Source of the DNA: Chamaelirium japonicum
Taxonomy: Eukaryota; Streptophyta; Magnoliopsida; Liliales; Melanthiaceae
NCBI GenBank assembly: GCA_947650365.1
Contig: CANTAL010000004.1
Span: forward strand, 1,337,501 to 1,401,500
Reading direction: 5' to 3'
Length of the DNA stretch: 64,000 bases
The notes below the pieces were generated by a model. The model saw only the letters and a list, made by a program, of their open reading frames with translations, ran no database searches and had not been told where the DNA came from. Numbering within the stretch: position 1 is the stretch's first letter; each line of letters starts with the position of its first letter. The position numbers and the translations under genes were made by a program. Shown piece by piece: positions 11,240 through 24,337 of the stretch.

Positions 11240-13201
11240 TGATGGGACCGGATTAAAATTTTTTAATCTACCATAAGCATGTGATCAATTAAATAGACGA
11301 GAAATTATACCTTGGGATGATCAACCCTTTGTAGATCTGTTGATAGAATCGCTGCCAGAAATTATGCTTAACTCTAATTATCTTGAAATTTTAATTGGAC
11401 GTCGAAGACTTCGATCCGAAACTCCTCGAGGTAGAATCACTTCGATCGGAGTTCTGTAACTTCGGAAACAATTCCCAGAGTGCAGGTCTGTCTTGTCTTC
11501 ATATCCAGACGTCTTAAAAAAATGCCATTAATTTTTTCCTTCGAGATCTGATTGCTATGAAACTTTATGAGCACATAGGCACATTCGTTCTAAAGATCCT
11601 CAAAGTAGAACGGAGTTAATCTGATATGTAGATCTCCCAAAATAATTTTTACACTTCAGCTATATTGCTACAGATTCTGTGCGAAAATTCCTATGCGTTG
11701 GCGATCAACCTCCTCATAATATTCAACCACGTATTCCTCACGTCGCTTGAGAATTGGCCCGGTGGGAGGCCTTCCTTGTAATTCCGAGGGAAATATAGAG
11801 CATCCTTGGATTAGGGTTGATCTCCAAGATCAAACCCTCGCACAAGAGAGAGAGAGAGAGCGAAAGATTTGAGATAGAGGGGCGGCTAAGGCTTGCATAG
11901 GCATGCATGGCTGGCCCCCTCTCTCCCCTATCCCTTTTATAAGCCTTCTGGATAAGGAGAGGGGTGGATAAGCCTTTGAACAAGTCAAGGCCGCCCCCCC
12001 CTCCCTATCCTCTTTGTGTTGGACGGATAAACAAGGAGGGCGGTTAGAATTTGACCCGGTCAAACCTTATCCCCTTAATTCTCACTCTGAGTGATGGTGG
12101 CACACGTCCAGGGTGCCTAGGGCACCCCCATGGTCATTAAATCCAATACTCACTTATTACTAAAACCCATATATATATTTCATATATATATAATTAATAA
12201 TAATAATTCCTTTATGATCACATACTAGTCTCGAGTCACTTTGGACCGTAGTTGGGATCACCTAGGGTTTTCTAACGCGGCTCCAACTTAGACTCGAGCA
12301 TAGCGACCAAACTCTTTAGTTATGCTCATGTCCTAAGTTAGTCAACACCAATTCCACTAAATGGTGATGATTGCATTCTGGGTTAGCGAGACAATCTCTA
12401 GCCTTATAACTTACGATTATGCCCCTCCATCTCTGTGTATCCATGAACACAGCTAGTTTACCTGTGGTAAACTGTTCAACCAACTTGTGTCACAACTTGA
12501 ACTCCAAGAAGCTTGATCAAAGCCTATTTGAACATCTACCTTAGTAGAACATCCACTAACCGGTGACTGATCAGGTTTTGATGATCAAAACTAATGATTA
12601 ACTCATAGGGATACTTAACCTTTTACGGTGAGTGGATTTTATCTTGAGATCTAGGGTTCCCTGTAACCCATACTCAACTACCCAAGATATCCAAGTGTTG
12701 GTCCTGAGGACCTTACTAATTGATAAGTCAAAGTATCTGAGCATAAGCTCAAGGTTCACTAGTCTCTCAGGATTAAGAGCATATTGGCTATGTAAGTTAT
12801 GAGAACCCTAATGACTTGGACAATACAATATATATCCCTAACAGTATTATGTCATTGGGTTTACTCATGATCCATTAATGCATCTTATGCACTAGCATAT
12901 TGCCTTGAAATCGACCATTCCAATGGTATGAGATTAACCACCCCCCGATGGGGAGTCAATCATGTTATAGCTTACCTAGTGAGATATCCGGTCTCACTAT
13001 CGACAGTAACTAATTTAAAGAACCTAGTACATGTGATTCATATCTCTCTATATGTGAATTGAACATTCATATAAATGAATCACACCTAGACTACTTAAGG
13101 ACTTCCTGCTCTACCATTCATCTCATGAATGCAAACACATTATGTCCATTCTCTATGCACAAAACCATTATCTTATTATTTAAGAGCATACTATCCCAAT
13201 A
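11240..13201 (-). repeat. 3' LTR of element C
   Basis: About 1.96 kb, reading on the plus strand from TGATGGGACCGG to ATCCCAATA. It matches 41207-43163 along its whole length, including the GA tract near 11850 and the AT-rich block near 12170-12210. It is a different LTR family from that of A, B and D. It holds no gene; short open frames here are chance. Confidence 0.88.
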
Positions 13202-13397
13202 ATCTCCCATTTGTATTCATAACTAATAAGGATTGCATCTAACCCCGAACCGACCATCGTGTTACTCAAAAGCCTTTGCAGGTAAGGTTTTATACACTGA
13301 TCCATAGGGTTCTTAATCGATGCAATCTTGATAACGGAAACGTTTTACCATTTCCCAAACTTCCTAATTGGAATGTCTCTCCTCTCTATGTACATTA
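13202..13397 (-). pseudogene. Element C polypurine tract and end of pol
   Basis: On the minus strand this segment ends with AAATGGGAGAT directly before the LTR, a typical copia polypurine tract. Before it lies the end of the RNase H region (TLPAKAFE is readable). D interrupts it at 13398, with CATTA repeated at 13393-13397 and 23325-23329. Confidence 0.75.
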
Positions 13398-15729
13398 TGT
13401 TAGAATTAGTGAGGTCTATAGCTCGTAAAAAACCTAGTGTTTAGCTTTGTATGGTTGATAGTATATGATTGCATATTAGTACGTACCTTAGTACGTGTTC
13501 TGATTACAGAACAGAGAGCCATGGCTACATGGTAATCCACTTGAGTGGGAGACTCAAGGGATTGGTCCCATGTAACCTAAATACGTTTGCAGCTCTAATT
13601 AGGGTTGGTCGCCCTATCAGGATAAGCTGTTGGGATGACAGAGAGTGGGTGTCTCCACCACGGTCATTACCAGGCACAGTGTCTGTGGCCGAACGGAACC
13701 AACACGGTGCACAGATCGGTGAGCAGACACCGGTGCACTAAACCGTGTTTCTGCTTAGGGTAAAACGGTCCTAAACCCTGAGGAGCCATGTCTGGTGGAC
13801 TAACCAGTTGTGTGGTGCTTTGGCGCACCAATGTGTGAGGATCCGGATGCAGTGATCCAAAACCACGGTGTACTGGGTTACCCGGCTGGCGTTGCATCAG
13901 CGTGTCACTCCTGCAGGCTATCCACACCCCTAACGGGAGGTGTGTTCCTTGGTCTGACCTACGTTGTATTAAACCCTGGCCAGGTGGTCATCAGTTGGAC
14001 TGGTGACGGATCCGGTTGCTCGGAAGAGTAATCGGAGGTACGATGTATATGGTCAACCTGGAAGGAACCGAGTCATATGAGCACTCGAGTCTGACGGTAT
14101 TCTCCACTGCTCGAGTTGCATCATGGCACCAAGTGGAGGGACAGCGGGTTTACCATACTAAGCGGAGAGCAGGGGTATGAGGGAGAACATAGTAAGTCCG
14201 GGGGAATTGGAGTGCAGCCTGCGTCGCACTCTGGGTGGTTACGTAAGTTAACTCGGACTCAGAGGATCGATGGTACACTCGGGTAGTGTGTCGATCGAGT
14301 CTGAGTTGGAAGCCATGAACCCTGGTCCCTGAAGGTTCCACCTTATCGACATTATGTACGGTTCTTATACCATCTCATCGAAACACAGAACGTAGTTAGA
14401 GGAAGTGAGAATTCCAAGCATATGCTCCGTGAGTGCTTCGCACTAGTGCTCGGTAGATGCGTAGCTACGTGTGTGCACTAAGAGGAAACCCTAGGTTAGT
14501 GCAGAGACGCATGTAGCAATTCCTTATCATAAGTGGACTTTGCCACATAGGTGCGATGCACCGGGACATATTGCGAGTTGACTAGTTGACTTCACTAGGG
14601 GTACCCTATGGGAATCTCAGAGAATAGTGAAATCACTGGTGCACTTCACTTATGTGTGCCTTGTAAAGTCTCGTACACGAGGAACGACCAACTAGTGACA
14701 TAAGGGCGTTTTGGTCATACCATGCGCCACTATGCACTAGGGGGGCCGGCCCTAAGTATTGAGAGACTGGTCAAGGCCGGCCCTATTAGTTTCAGTAGGT
14801 TGTTGCCTTCGATGAAATGGTCGGTCAAGAGGCGCAGAAAACGGGCTGGTTTTGACCGTTTTCGAAAACAAGGAAAAGATAGAGATAAAAAAAGAGATAT
14901 ATAGGGAGAGGTTTGAATCAGTCAATCTTATCCGCTAGGCTTATCCGTAAGGATAAGGTCGGCCCTATATAAGGCATAGGGAGAGAGGGGGGGACGAAAT
15001 TAATGAGCCATGCAAGCCCTAGGGCCGGCCCAAGCCATGGGGGAAACCCTAGCCACCCCCTCTCCTCTCTTCGCATCTCCTCTCTCGTCTCTCTCTCCCT
15101 CGCTTGCGCCATTGGATGGCGACTCGTCTTCCTCACATGGTGTTTCGTAGAAGGATAAGGCTCGTCGTATAGAGGCACTCAGAGATCCATCGATGAGGTG
15201 CCGTGCATCGTGTGAGATTGGGTGAACTAGAAGGCGTCTCCCGCAACCTTTTGCTGTCCAGAATCTGCACAGAAAATCAGCGTTGTTTCTATGATTTCGG
15301 GAGATACATAAGTCCAAACGACGTGAAACTTATTGCACAAGTTGCGTCTCAAAGTTGGCTACCTGCAGTCCAAATTTCACTCCAATCGAAGTTCGGAGCA
15401 AAACGTTATGGCCATCGCACCGAAGCTATGTCGAGCAGATCCGTAGCCCGTCTCCATAAACAAAGAAGAAATTTGTCGCGGTGAAAGATTCCGCACGCAG
15501 GTATGATCTCTAACAAGTAGATCTAACATAATTAGAACATGCATACATGCTAGATTGTTCGTTCGTGTTAGATCATCGTTAGGGGTTCGCGTAGTTGCCA
15601 TGCTAGATTCATACACGCATATGTAGATCGTTTCGATGAAAATTTTGATATGTAACGCACACAGCTCACGGTCCTCGGACCTTCACTTTGCTTCCGTTGC
15701 GGGCCTCTACCATGGATTTATTTCCAATA
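13398..15729 (+). repeat. 5' LTR of element D
   Basis: Runs from TGTTAGAATT to TTTCCAATA, immediately before the primer site. A TATA-like run (GATATATAGGG near 14893, and CCCTATATAAGGC near 14965) could mark the old promoter. Open frames inside it are matched by equivalents in the 3' LTR and are not genes. Confidence 0.92.
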
Positions 15730-17690
15730 ATTGGTATCAGAGCATGCTAGTGGTGTGTGTTTCATGTTTTTCATAAAACCGTCATGTGCGCGCATGAATA
15801 GTATGTGCCGCCATCGGGGTTCTACTAGTAGATCATGCATAGTATATTTTGTATGTTCTATGAATCGTTCTTGCAGGGCGCCGCTTCTAAAATTATTCTG
15901 GATATGTGATTGCTTGCTACCGGGGGTCGGACCCCGTGTTAGCGATTTTGTCTGGATGTTTTTTCTTCTGTGTGTGGATAGATTTTAGAGCCATAGTCGG
16001 GCAAGAGGTGAAGATTTACCACCCTTGATTCCCAGGCTTTTTGCTAGCTTTGTTTTCCTTTTCGTTCTAGGAAATTGTGTACGAGCGAGCACTTGCTCGA
16101 AGCGTACTAGAGCTTTTTCGGTTACAGATTGAAGAAGAGGACTTGCCGTGGAGATCCACCACCGGAAGGACGAGCGGAACCTTGGAGGACGATGGCGATC
16201 CGGCGAAGCGTACACGATGACGGCAAAGGGCATAAAGAGTCAGGAGATCGTATACAGAGGCTTGCACCGGATCGAGGAGCCTTGCGAAGGATACAGAGAG
16301 CCTGCGCTGTGCCAGTCAGGTTCAGGGGTCGGACCCTGAACTTGATTCATTTGTGTGCTTGTTTCTTTCAGTAGTTCTTTATATTTCTGTAGAGGACCCC
16401 GATGCGATAATTTGATTATCTGTGTTAGAGGGATGCCCTTTCCCCTTGGGTCCTAACGATATTATTAGGATAGGATTCCACTAGTGACGCCTATTATTTA
16501 ATTGACCCTTGATGATAGCATGAATTCCTCACATTTGGTTATGCCCCCATTAGGTCAACACCCGATTAGTCGGGTGTGCCTATTTGGCAAGTATCGAAAC
16601 CTAGAATGAGTTAGAATTCTACTATGACATTATTCGTCAAATTTATAAGCGAGGCGCCATGGTAGTGGAAGACCTTTCCTGTCAGTCTGACCTTAGGCTA
16701 GGCTCCAGGGCATTAGCGTAATAGCCAAGTTTGCAAAGCATCGATGTTCTTGGGATATGTAATGTGACCCTTGAGTGGAGAAATCCACTCGAGGCAGGGA
16801 CTATGATATTCCGAGATCGATTAATGCTTCGCAAAAGGCTTGAAACGCTAGTGGGAGCACGATATGACCAGGGTCTAGTGTATAGGTTGTCGTGACCTTA
16901 GTGTACACTCATACTTGCATTAAATAACCCTCAAATTTAATAAGGGATGCAAGAGAGGACTTTTAGAGATCCCCTGGCCTCTACGGCCAATCACTTCATG
17001 CTCGGGTGGGAGGGCATAACTCAACAACCCCCTCGGGTGAGAGTTGTGTTTTTCCATGCCAAGTTACTTAGTGATCTCCCTCAGGATATGGCAATTACGG
17101 CGCCAAGGGTTCAGGCTTTATTCACCCTCGTGGGGGCCGTTAGAACTTCTGTTCCGTAATTGCCTAGGCTCGTGGTTAAGCATCCGAAGTACACGTGAGA
17201 TATTCGTTGCGAAGACAATGGTGATCACGTGGTACTGGCCAAAAGATAACCATGGTTCATCAAAGCCCTTAGTTGGCAGATTTGGATAGGGTCAAGGGAA
17301 AGACCCGTGTAAGCGGATGACCTGCACACTGCCCCCTCGGACAGGTGCAGCCTATTCCAAGATCTTACATACATGGTTAATTAATCCATAGAGGTGTCTT
17401 CGCTGTAAGGGTAGCGCTGACATTTGGATATAATTAGCTTATTTTAAAATTCCATAAAATAAGTTATTTTGCATTCGTTTTCATTCAACCATATAGTTCC
17501 CCTATCCGTTATCCCATAAGAGAACCAGTTATCGGGTCTCTAACTACGTAGAACGGAAGCGCTATCTCTAGCTTATGCTTAGGGTAGTAAACGTACATTG
17601 GCTTCCAATCTAAATATCCCTGTACTATACCTAACGGGTCCAGATATCACTAGGGCACTAACTAGGGCATATGATGACTAGCAAGAATCT
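15730..17690 (+). other. Element D primer-binding site and long leader
   Basis: ATTGGTATCAGAGC starts at 15730 and matches the 3' end of initiator tRNA-Met. About 1.9 kb of leader follows before recognisable gag. The leader is conserved with the leader of G (47296-48050) and, reversed, with that of F (43164-44992): compare TAGATCATGCATA at about 15832 and 47395, and the GAGCG..GCTTGCTCG segment near 16085 and 47633. No credible protein is seen in it. Confidence 0.75.
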
Positions 17691-20600
17691 GAGGAGATGT
17701 GCAAGTTCTGTGTCATAGCAGACTTGCAGACAACTCCTTAGAAGCAAGTCAGAGATATGTCGGGTCTTCTCAAATAAGTTTTATTTGCATAAGATGTCTG
17801 CTAGGCAAAGTCGGTAGACTCATCGCTTATCCACCAAGATGCTTGTCGGTACCAAGATGTCAGAGGGAATGCTTGTTCGGGAACACATACTTGAGTTCCA
17901 GATCGAACTAGATTCCAAAGACATGGTGCCAGATGACGAGGTGGTGGAAGACGTCTGTCTTGCATCCTTGTCTGGAACCTCGAAGACGTTGTCAGAGACT
18001 TTAGCTTTAACAAGCTAGAGATGACAAACGCAGAACTTCTAAGGAGATTTCTAAGAGACAAAGGATGGGATCAAGATTAAAGGCAAAGCCTTTAGTGCTT
18101 AACCTAGGTCTTCTTTAGAAGAACCTAAGGGAGTAACTTATAAGAGATCGAAAACTATTCTAGTGCAGAAACTAGTGTGGACTCCTAAGTATGGTAACGC
18201 TAAGGATGGAAGAGTTTCTGTTTTAGCAAGTATAGGGGGTATTTGAAGATTGAGTATGGCCTCAGGATGTTAGGATTTGAGTCGCTATCTAGTAGCAGTT
18301 CTTATGCTTCTTAGAATGTAGACTTCGAGTCTACAGAGATTCAAGGAAAGCAGAAGGCTACTTTATAGTGAAGTAATCCTAACATAGGTACTGATGCCAT
18401 AAGCCGCTGCGGAAGCTGTTAGATATGAATGTCTTAGTTTTTCAGAAATACAGATTTTGTTTTTTAGAGATGTAGTTCTATTTCCTCCTTAGTAAATAAA
18501 GTTTTTTAGTTTTAGACAGCACCGTATGTGTGTATCTTAAACTGAAAAGATAGCTTCAGTACTAGAGAAATAGATTAGAATAATCTCTTTAAATTTAATC
18601 TTAATTCGGAAATAGATTTCATGACAGCTGCAGCGTCAAATTTAAATTCATCTAAATCCTTCAGAGAATCTATCCCATTTGTGATCCCTCTGATTTAGAT
18701 ATTTTGCCTCAGATAAATTCAGAGGTGACAGAAGGCCGAGTTTCTGTTCACAGAATCATCGGAGATCCTTCTAACCTATGAGTGTAATCTGGAAGGTAGA
18801 ATAACTAAAAGGGCCATGAAGGTATGGGAGTTAGTTAATTTTGACGTCTATGGTTCCAAGAGCATCCAGACGATAGGAGTCTCTTCGATTTAATCGAGGG
18901 AATAAGAACCTATCGGATGGGTTCCATAGGATCCTGAAGGAGCATAGGATTATCTCCCAGTTAAATGCTCCTAGGATGAAACGTCAGAATGAAGTCTCCG
19001 AGAGAAGGAATCGGACCCTGTTTGACATGGTCCGTAGTATGATGAATATTGCCAAATGTACTACCCACCCTTTGGTGGGGTTATACCTTAAAATAGTAGC
19101 TTATATCTGAAACTCTCTCTCATCTAGATCAGTGCCTCAGACCTATAGAGAGCTATGGTCTAAGCGAAAGCTGACACTATAGAGTCTTGAGATATAGGGT
19201 TGTCCTGCACGTGTGCAAAAGGACAAGAGGGATGAGATGGAGATGTAGTTCCAAGTATATCTGTTTGTAGGTTACCCTTAGGAGGCATAAGGTGGACTGT
19301 TCTATGATCTTGAGGTTTGGAAGGTAATCGTTTCTACGAATACCATCTACCTAGACCAGGATTATATTATAGATCATAAGTTTACCGGTAAGGTAGTTCT
19401 TGGTGAACTACTGGGTACTGGTAGAGAGTGCGCATCTGAAAACGTAGTGGGAGTAGATGATACAAGAAACTAGTATCCCTAGAGCTACGAAGAAGTAGTG
19501 AGAGCTTCCTTTATACCACCACCACCTCGTCGTTGTGGGACCATCAGAGCTCCTGAAAGATACTATGGAGAAACTTTGATAGTTAATCCAGAGTTTCAGG
19601 AGGATGATCCCTAGAGCTACGAAGAAGTAGTGGGAGCTTCCGACAGCTCTGACTGACAAAAGACCATGAAGGCAAGCTTGCATCAATGTCCCTTAGAACA
19701 GTCTTGACACTTATAGCACTATCACCCTTCAGGGTATATGAGGTGTATAAGAAGAGCACCCGGTTAAGACTTAAGTAGCTAGATTAGTTACCAAAGGAGA
19801 AGGGATTGACTATGTCAAAACCATCTCACTGGTAGCTATGCCTAAGTCTATAACGGATCCTCTTAATCCATCACAGCCCATTATAGTTGGGAGATCTGGT
19901 TGATGGATGTCAAGACAGTTATTCCCTAACGGGAATTTGGAAAGGACATATGGATGAGTAGCCCCATGCTTTGTGTCAGTAGGTTAGGAAGATATGGAAT
20001 GCAAGTTGCAAAGGTCCATTTATGGACTGATGCAAGCATTCAGGTTGGAATATCTATTTTGATCAAGGGAATCCGCTCACACGGATTTGATCAGAATAAG
20101 GATAAACCTAGTTGGTACAAGAAAGGTGAAATAGCTACAAGGGTGTATTTAGTACTTTACGTTAACGATATTCTACTGATTGAAAATGATGTAAGAATAT
20201 TGTTTACGGTAAAGGTTTGTAGTCATCACAATTCGATATGAAAGACCCTAGTGAGGCGAGTTATGCTCTGGGAATCAAGGTAACTCGAGATAACCAGAGC
20301 AAGATTCTCTTGCTGTCACAGGCTACGCTTGAAGATAAGACTCTAGCTAGATTCATTTTACGAGGCTAGATATCTATTACGCAGTAGGATTCATGGGTCG
20401 GTTTCAGTCGAACCCGGGTCCAAATCATTGGACTAAAGTGAAGGGTATACTCTGAAGTCCTCATCAAGTGAGGATTGTGAGTTAGCTTGCACTTCACAGG
20501 TCCTGATATCGATTGGACGCACAAGGTCTGACTTTGGTGTCAGATGTGTGTTCCAAAGAATCAATTTCAGGGATTATTTTTATCTTAGGATTAGAAGCGG

Positions 20601-20978
20601 TAGTTGGTAGAGTGTGAAGCAAGAATGCATCACAGACTATACCACAATGGCTTAGCACGTTGTGGCGTGTGAGGTAGTATATCAGGTGGTAAGGCTTAGG
20701 AAGTTCTTAGAGAACTTGGGACGCGTACCAGAGGCTCAGTTATCTGTTGTTACAAACAGAAGAGCGGTAAGCAAGGTCCAAGGAGACTAGGCATCGCCGT
20801 GAGGGGAAACCCATCAAGTACAAACTCCACTTGATCTGACAATTATAGGAGAAAATGCAAGTAGCGGTACTGAGGTGGAATCTACAGACAATGTTGCCAA
20901 TTCCTTTAGGGAATTCTTGAAAAGGCTTTTGGGCAGCATGTTGAAGCTACAGAGCTCAATACCGTTATTCCTCGTTAG
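17691..20978 (+). pseudogene. Element D gag-pol remnant, heavily decayed
   Basis: Traces of every copia domain can be followed by comparison with A: gag near 17690-18230, integrase near 18720-19480, reverse transcriptase near 19830-20290 (YVNDILLIEND still readable at about 20157) and RNase H near 20380-20960. No open frame exceeds about 95 codons. The decay is far greater than in A, although D's LTRs are very similar to one another. Confidence 0.8.
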
Positions 20979-20992
20979 ACCTAGTAGGAGAT

Positions 20993-23324
20993 TGTTAGAA
21001 TTAGTGAGGTCTATAGCTCGTAAAAAACCTAGTGTTTAGCTTTGTATGGTTGATAGTATAGGATTGCATATTAGTACATACCTTAGTACGTGTTCTGATT
21101 ACAGAACAGAGAGCCATGGCTACATGGTAATCCACTTGAGTGGGAGACTCAAGGGATTGGTCCCATGTAACCTAAATACGTTCGCAGCTCAAATTAGGGT
21201 TGGTCTCCCTATCAGGATAAGCTGTTGGGATGACAGAGCATGGGTATCTCCACCACGGTTATTACCAGGCACAGTGTCTGTGGCCGAACGGAACCAACAC
21301 GGTGCACAGATCGGTGAGCAGACACCGGTGCACTAAACCGTGTTTCTGCTTAGGGTAAAACGGTCCTAAACCCTGAGGAGCCATGTCTGGTGGACTAACC
21401 AGTTGTGTGGTGCTTTGGCGCACCAATGTGTGAGGATCCGGATGCAGTGATCCAAAACCACGGTGTACTGGGTTACCCGGCTGACGTTGCATCAGCGTGT
21501 CACTCCTACAGGCTATACACACCCCTAACGGGAGGTGCGTTCCTTGGTCTGACCTACGTCGTATTAAACCCTGGCCAGGTGGCCATCAGTTGGACTGGTG
21601 ACGGATCCGGTTGCTCGAAAGAGTAATCGGAGGTACGATGTATATGGTCAACCTGGAAGGAACCGAGTCATATGAGCACTCGAGTCTGACGGTATTCTCC
21701 ACTGCTCGAGTTGCATCATGGCACCAAGTGGAGGGACAGCGGGTTTACCATACTAAGCGGAGAGTAGGGGTATGAGGGAGAACATAGTAAGTCCGGGGGA
21801 ATTGGAGTGTAGCCTGCGTCGCACTCTGGGTGGCTACGTAAGTTAACTCGGACTCAGAGGATCGATGGTACACTCGGGTAGTGTGTCGATCGAGTCTGAG
21901 TTGGAAGCCATGAACCCTGGTCCCTGAAGGTTCCACCTTATCGACATTATGTACGGTTCTTATACCATCAAATCGAAACACAGAACGTAGTTAGAGGAAG
22001 CGAGAATTCCAAGCATACGCTCCGTGAGTGCTTCGCACTAGTGCTCGGTAGATGCGTAGCTACGTGTGTGCACTAAGAGAAAACCCTAGGTTAGTGCAGA
22101 GACGCATGTAGCAATTCCTTATCATAAGTGGACTTTGCCACATAAGTGCGATGCACCGGGACATGTTGCGAGTTGACTAGTTGACTTCACTAGGGGCACC
22201 CTATGGGAACCTCAGAGAATAGTGAAATCACTGGTGCACTTCACTTATGTGTGCCTTGTAAAGTCTCGTACACGAGGAACGGCCAACTAGTGACATAAGG
22301 GCGTTTTGGTCATACCATGCGCCACTATGCACTAGGGGGGCCGGCCCTAAGTATTGAGAGACTGGTCAAGGCCGGCCCTATTAGTTTCAGGAGGTTGTTG
22401 CCTCCGATGAAATGGTCGGTCAAGAGGCGCAGAAAACGGGCTGGTTTTGACCGTTTTCGAAAACAAGGAAAAGATAGAGATAAAAAAAGAGATATATAGG
22501 GAGAGGTTTGAATCAGTCAATCCTATCCGCTAGGCTTATCCGTAAGGATAAGGCCGGCCCTATATAAGGCATAGGGAGAGAGGGGGGGATGAAATTAATG
22601 AGCCATGCAAGCCCTAGGGCCTGCCCAAGCCATGGGGGAAACCCTAGCCACCCCCTCTCCTCTCTTCGCATCTCCTCTCTTGTCTCTCTCTCCCTCGCTT
22701 GCACTATTGGATGGCGACTCGTCTTCCTCACGTGGTGTTTCGTAGAAGGAGAAGGCTCGTCATATAGAGGCACTCAGAGATCCATCGACGAGGTGCCGTG
22801 CATCGTGTGAGATCGGGTGAACTAGAAGGCGTCTCCCGCAACCTTTTGCTGTCCAGAATCTGCACAGAAAATTAGCGTTGTTTCTATGATTTCGGAATCT
22901 ACAGAAGTCTAAACGACGTGAAACTTGTTGCACAAGTTGCGTCTCGAAGTTGGCTACTTGTAGTCCAAATTTCAGCCCAATCGGAGTTCAGATCAAAAAG
23001 TTATGGCCATCGCACCGAAGCTATGTCGAGCAGATCCATAGCCCGTCTCCATCAACAAAGAAGAAATTTGTCGCGGTGAAAGATTCCGCACGCAGGTATG
23101 ATCTCTAACAAGTAGATCTAACATAATTAGAACATGCATACATGCTAGATTGTTCTTTCGCGTTAGATCATCATTAGGGGTTCGCGTAGTTGCCATGCTA
23201 GATTCATACACGCATATGTAGATCGTTTCGATGAAAATTTTGATATGTAACGCACACAGCTCACGGTCCTCGGACCTTCACTTTGCTTCCGCTGCGGGCC
23301 TCTACCATGGATTTATTTCCAATA
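20993..23324 (+). repeat. 3' LTR of element D
   Basis: 2332 bp, beginning TGTTAGAATT after the polypurine tract (CTAGTAGGAGAT) and ending TTTCCAATA. It is followed by CATTA, which repeats the bases before the 5' LTR. Confidence 0.92.
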
Positions 23325-24112
23325 CATTATTCCCCTGTAGTTTTCTAGCTCTTTTAATTGAGCACAACCACTTAGAATAAACACATAGCCTTAAATTGAC
23401 TTCTTAGAGTACACATCTGACTTGAAGTCAGAATCTCTATACCCTATTCAAACAATATTCTCTCCACCGCATACCAGCATCTTATCTCTCTTACTTATCA
23501 AGTATCCGAGAATATACTTAACGGTTGTCCAGTAATCTGGACCTGGATTGGACTGATATCTGTCAACCATGCCTATATCAAAAGCAGATATTAGATCTTG
23601 GTGCAAAACAACACATAACAAAACTTTCTACTGTCGAAGCACATGTAATATCTTTTATGCAACCTTTCTCCACTTGTGTCTCAAGACACTAGCCCTTGGA
23701 GAATTGAATTTCATTCCAAAAGGGAATCATTCCTTGCTTACTGCGCCAAAATTCTATTTTTGTAGTTTACATAGTAAAGAACCTAAATTAATGACAACTA
23801 TCCCACATTATCTGCCATGATGAATATGTCATCAACATCTAGAATTAAAACATCACCATACTTCCTGTACCATTCTTACACATACTGTTCATCCTGACTT
23901 TGATCGAGTCCATAAGACTTCATAGTCAGGTCAAACGGTGTGTTCCAGTATCTGGTTGCTTGCTTAAGTCCAAACTTGGACTTATGCAACTTGTATACCC
24001 TATGCTTTGGCCTATAGCTACAAACCCGTCTGGCTGCATCATATAGATGTTTTCCTCACGTTTGTCATTCTACATACCTTCTTGATATTCATTTGCTAAA
24101 TCTCTTAATTGA
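23325..24112 (-). pseudogene. Element C reverse transcriptase and RNase H segment
   Basis: The minus strand shows DRYQSNPGPDYWT and VKYILGYL (near 23510-23570), a YVDDI-type catalytic box (near 23820-23850), KSKFGLKQA (near 23970) and NIYMMQPDGF (near 24030). These are copia reverse transcriptase and connection-domain landmarks in reverse order along the plus strand. Interrupted at the right by a SINE. Broken. Confidence 0.8.
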
Positions 24113-24322
24113 ACCCACCAGGGGATTGGAGTGTTGGCAAAGCAACTGATGCTTTGGTGATGAGGTTGTGGGTTCAACTCTTCCTCCCCTCGATTTACCC
24201 AGGAGTGAAGTGGGAATTGCCGAGTGGGTCGGGCTTCACTCCCGGAGGGATTAGTCCAAGCCTGAAGTGGGCCATTGCCCGAAAGATTTCGGGACACCCG
24301 CCGATGTCAAAAAAAAAAAAAA
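24113..24322 (+). mobile_element. tRNA-derived SINE with 15-bp target duplication and A-tail
   Basis: The body is about 210 bp and ends in a 17-nt A run (24309-24325). It is flanked by AAATCTCTTAATTGA at 24098-24112 and 24323-24337, which overlaps the tail. A polymerase III B-box-like GGGTTCAACTC lies at about 24169-24179, with an A-box-like segment upstream near 24128-24145. It encodes nothing and would have depended on a LINE for movement. It lies in C's reverse transcriptase region. Plant Au-type SINEs are a possible family, which I cannot confirm without comparison. Confidence 0.88.
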
Positions 24323-24337
24323 AAATCTCTTAATTGA

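Larger units (their letters stand above)
13398..23324 (+). mobile_element. Copia element D: complete span with two near-identical 2332-bp LTRs
   Basis: LTRs at 13398-15729 and 20993-23324 have exactly equal length. The primer site TGGTATCAGAGC is at 15732-15743, the polypurine tract at about 20979-20992, and the 5-bp target duplication CATTA flanks the element. By hand the LTRs differ at roughly 60 sites (about 2.7%), so insertion is recent, of the order of a million years at rates often used for grasses. The internal coding region is nevertheless extremely degraded, with dozens of interruptions. D is a relative of A, with the same LTR type and leader type as G and F. Confidence 0.93.

Noticed and set aside
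13469-14341. Small frames duplicated at 21046-21981
   Set aside because: The duplication is the LTR pair of element D; the frames share no known domain and are LTR sequence.
24113-24200. Possible tRNA gene with A and B boxes
   Set aside because: No cloverleaf or anticodon arm could be drawn, and the A tail and 15-bp duplication identify a SINE.
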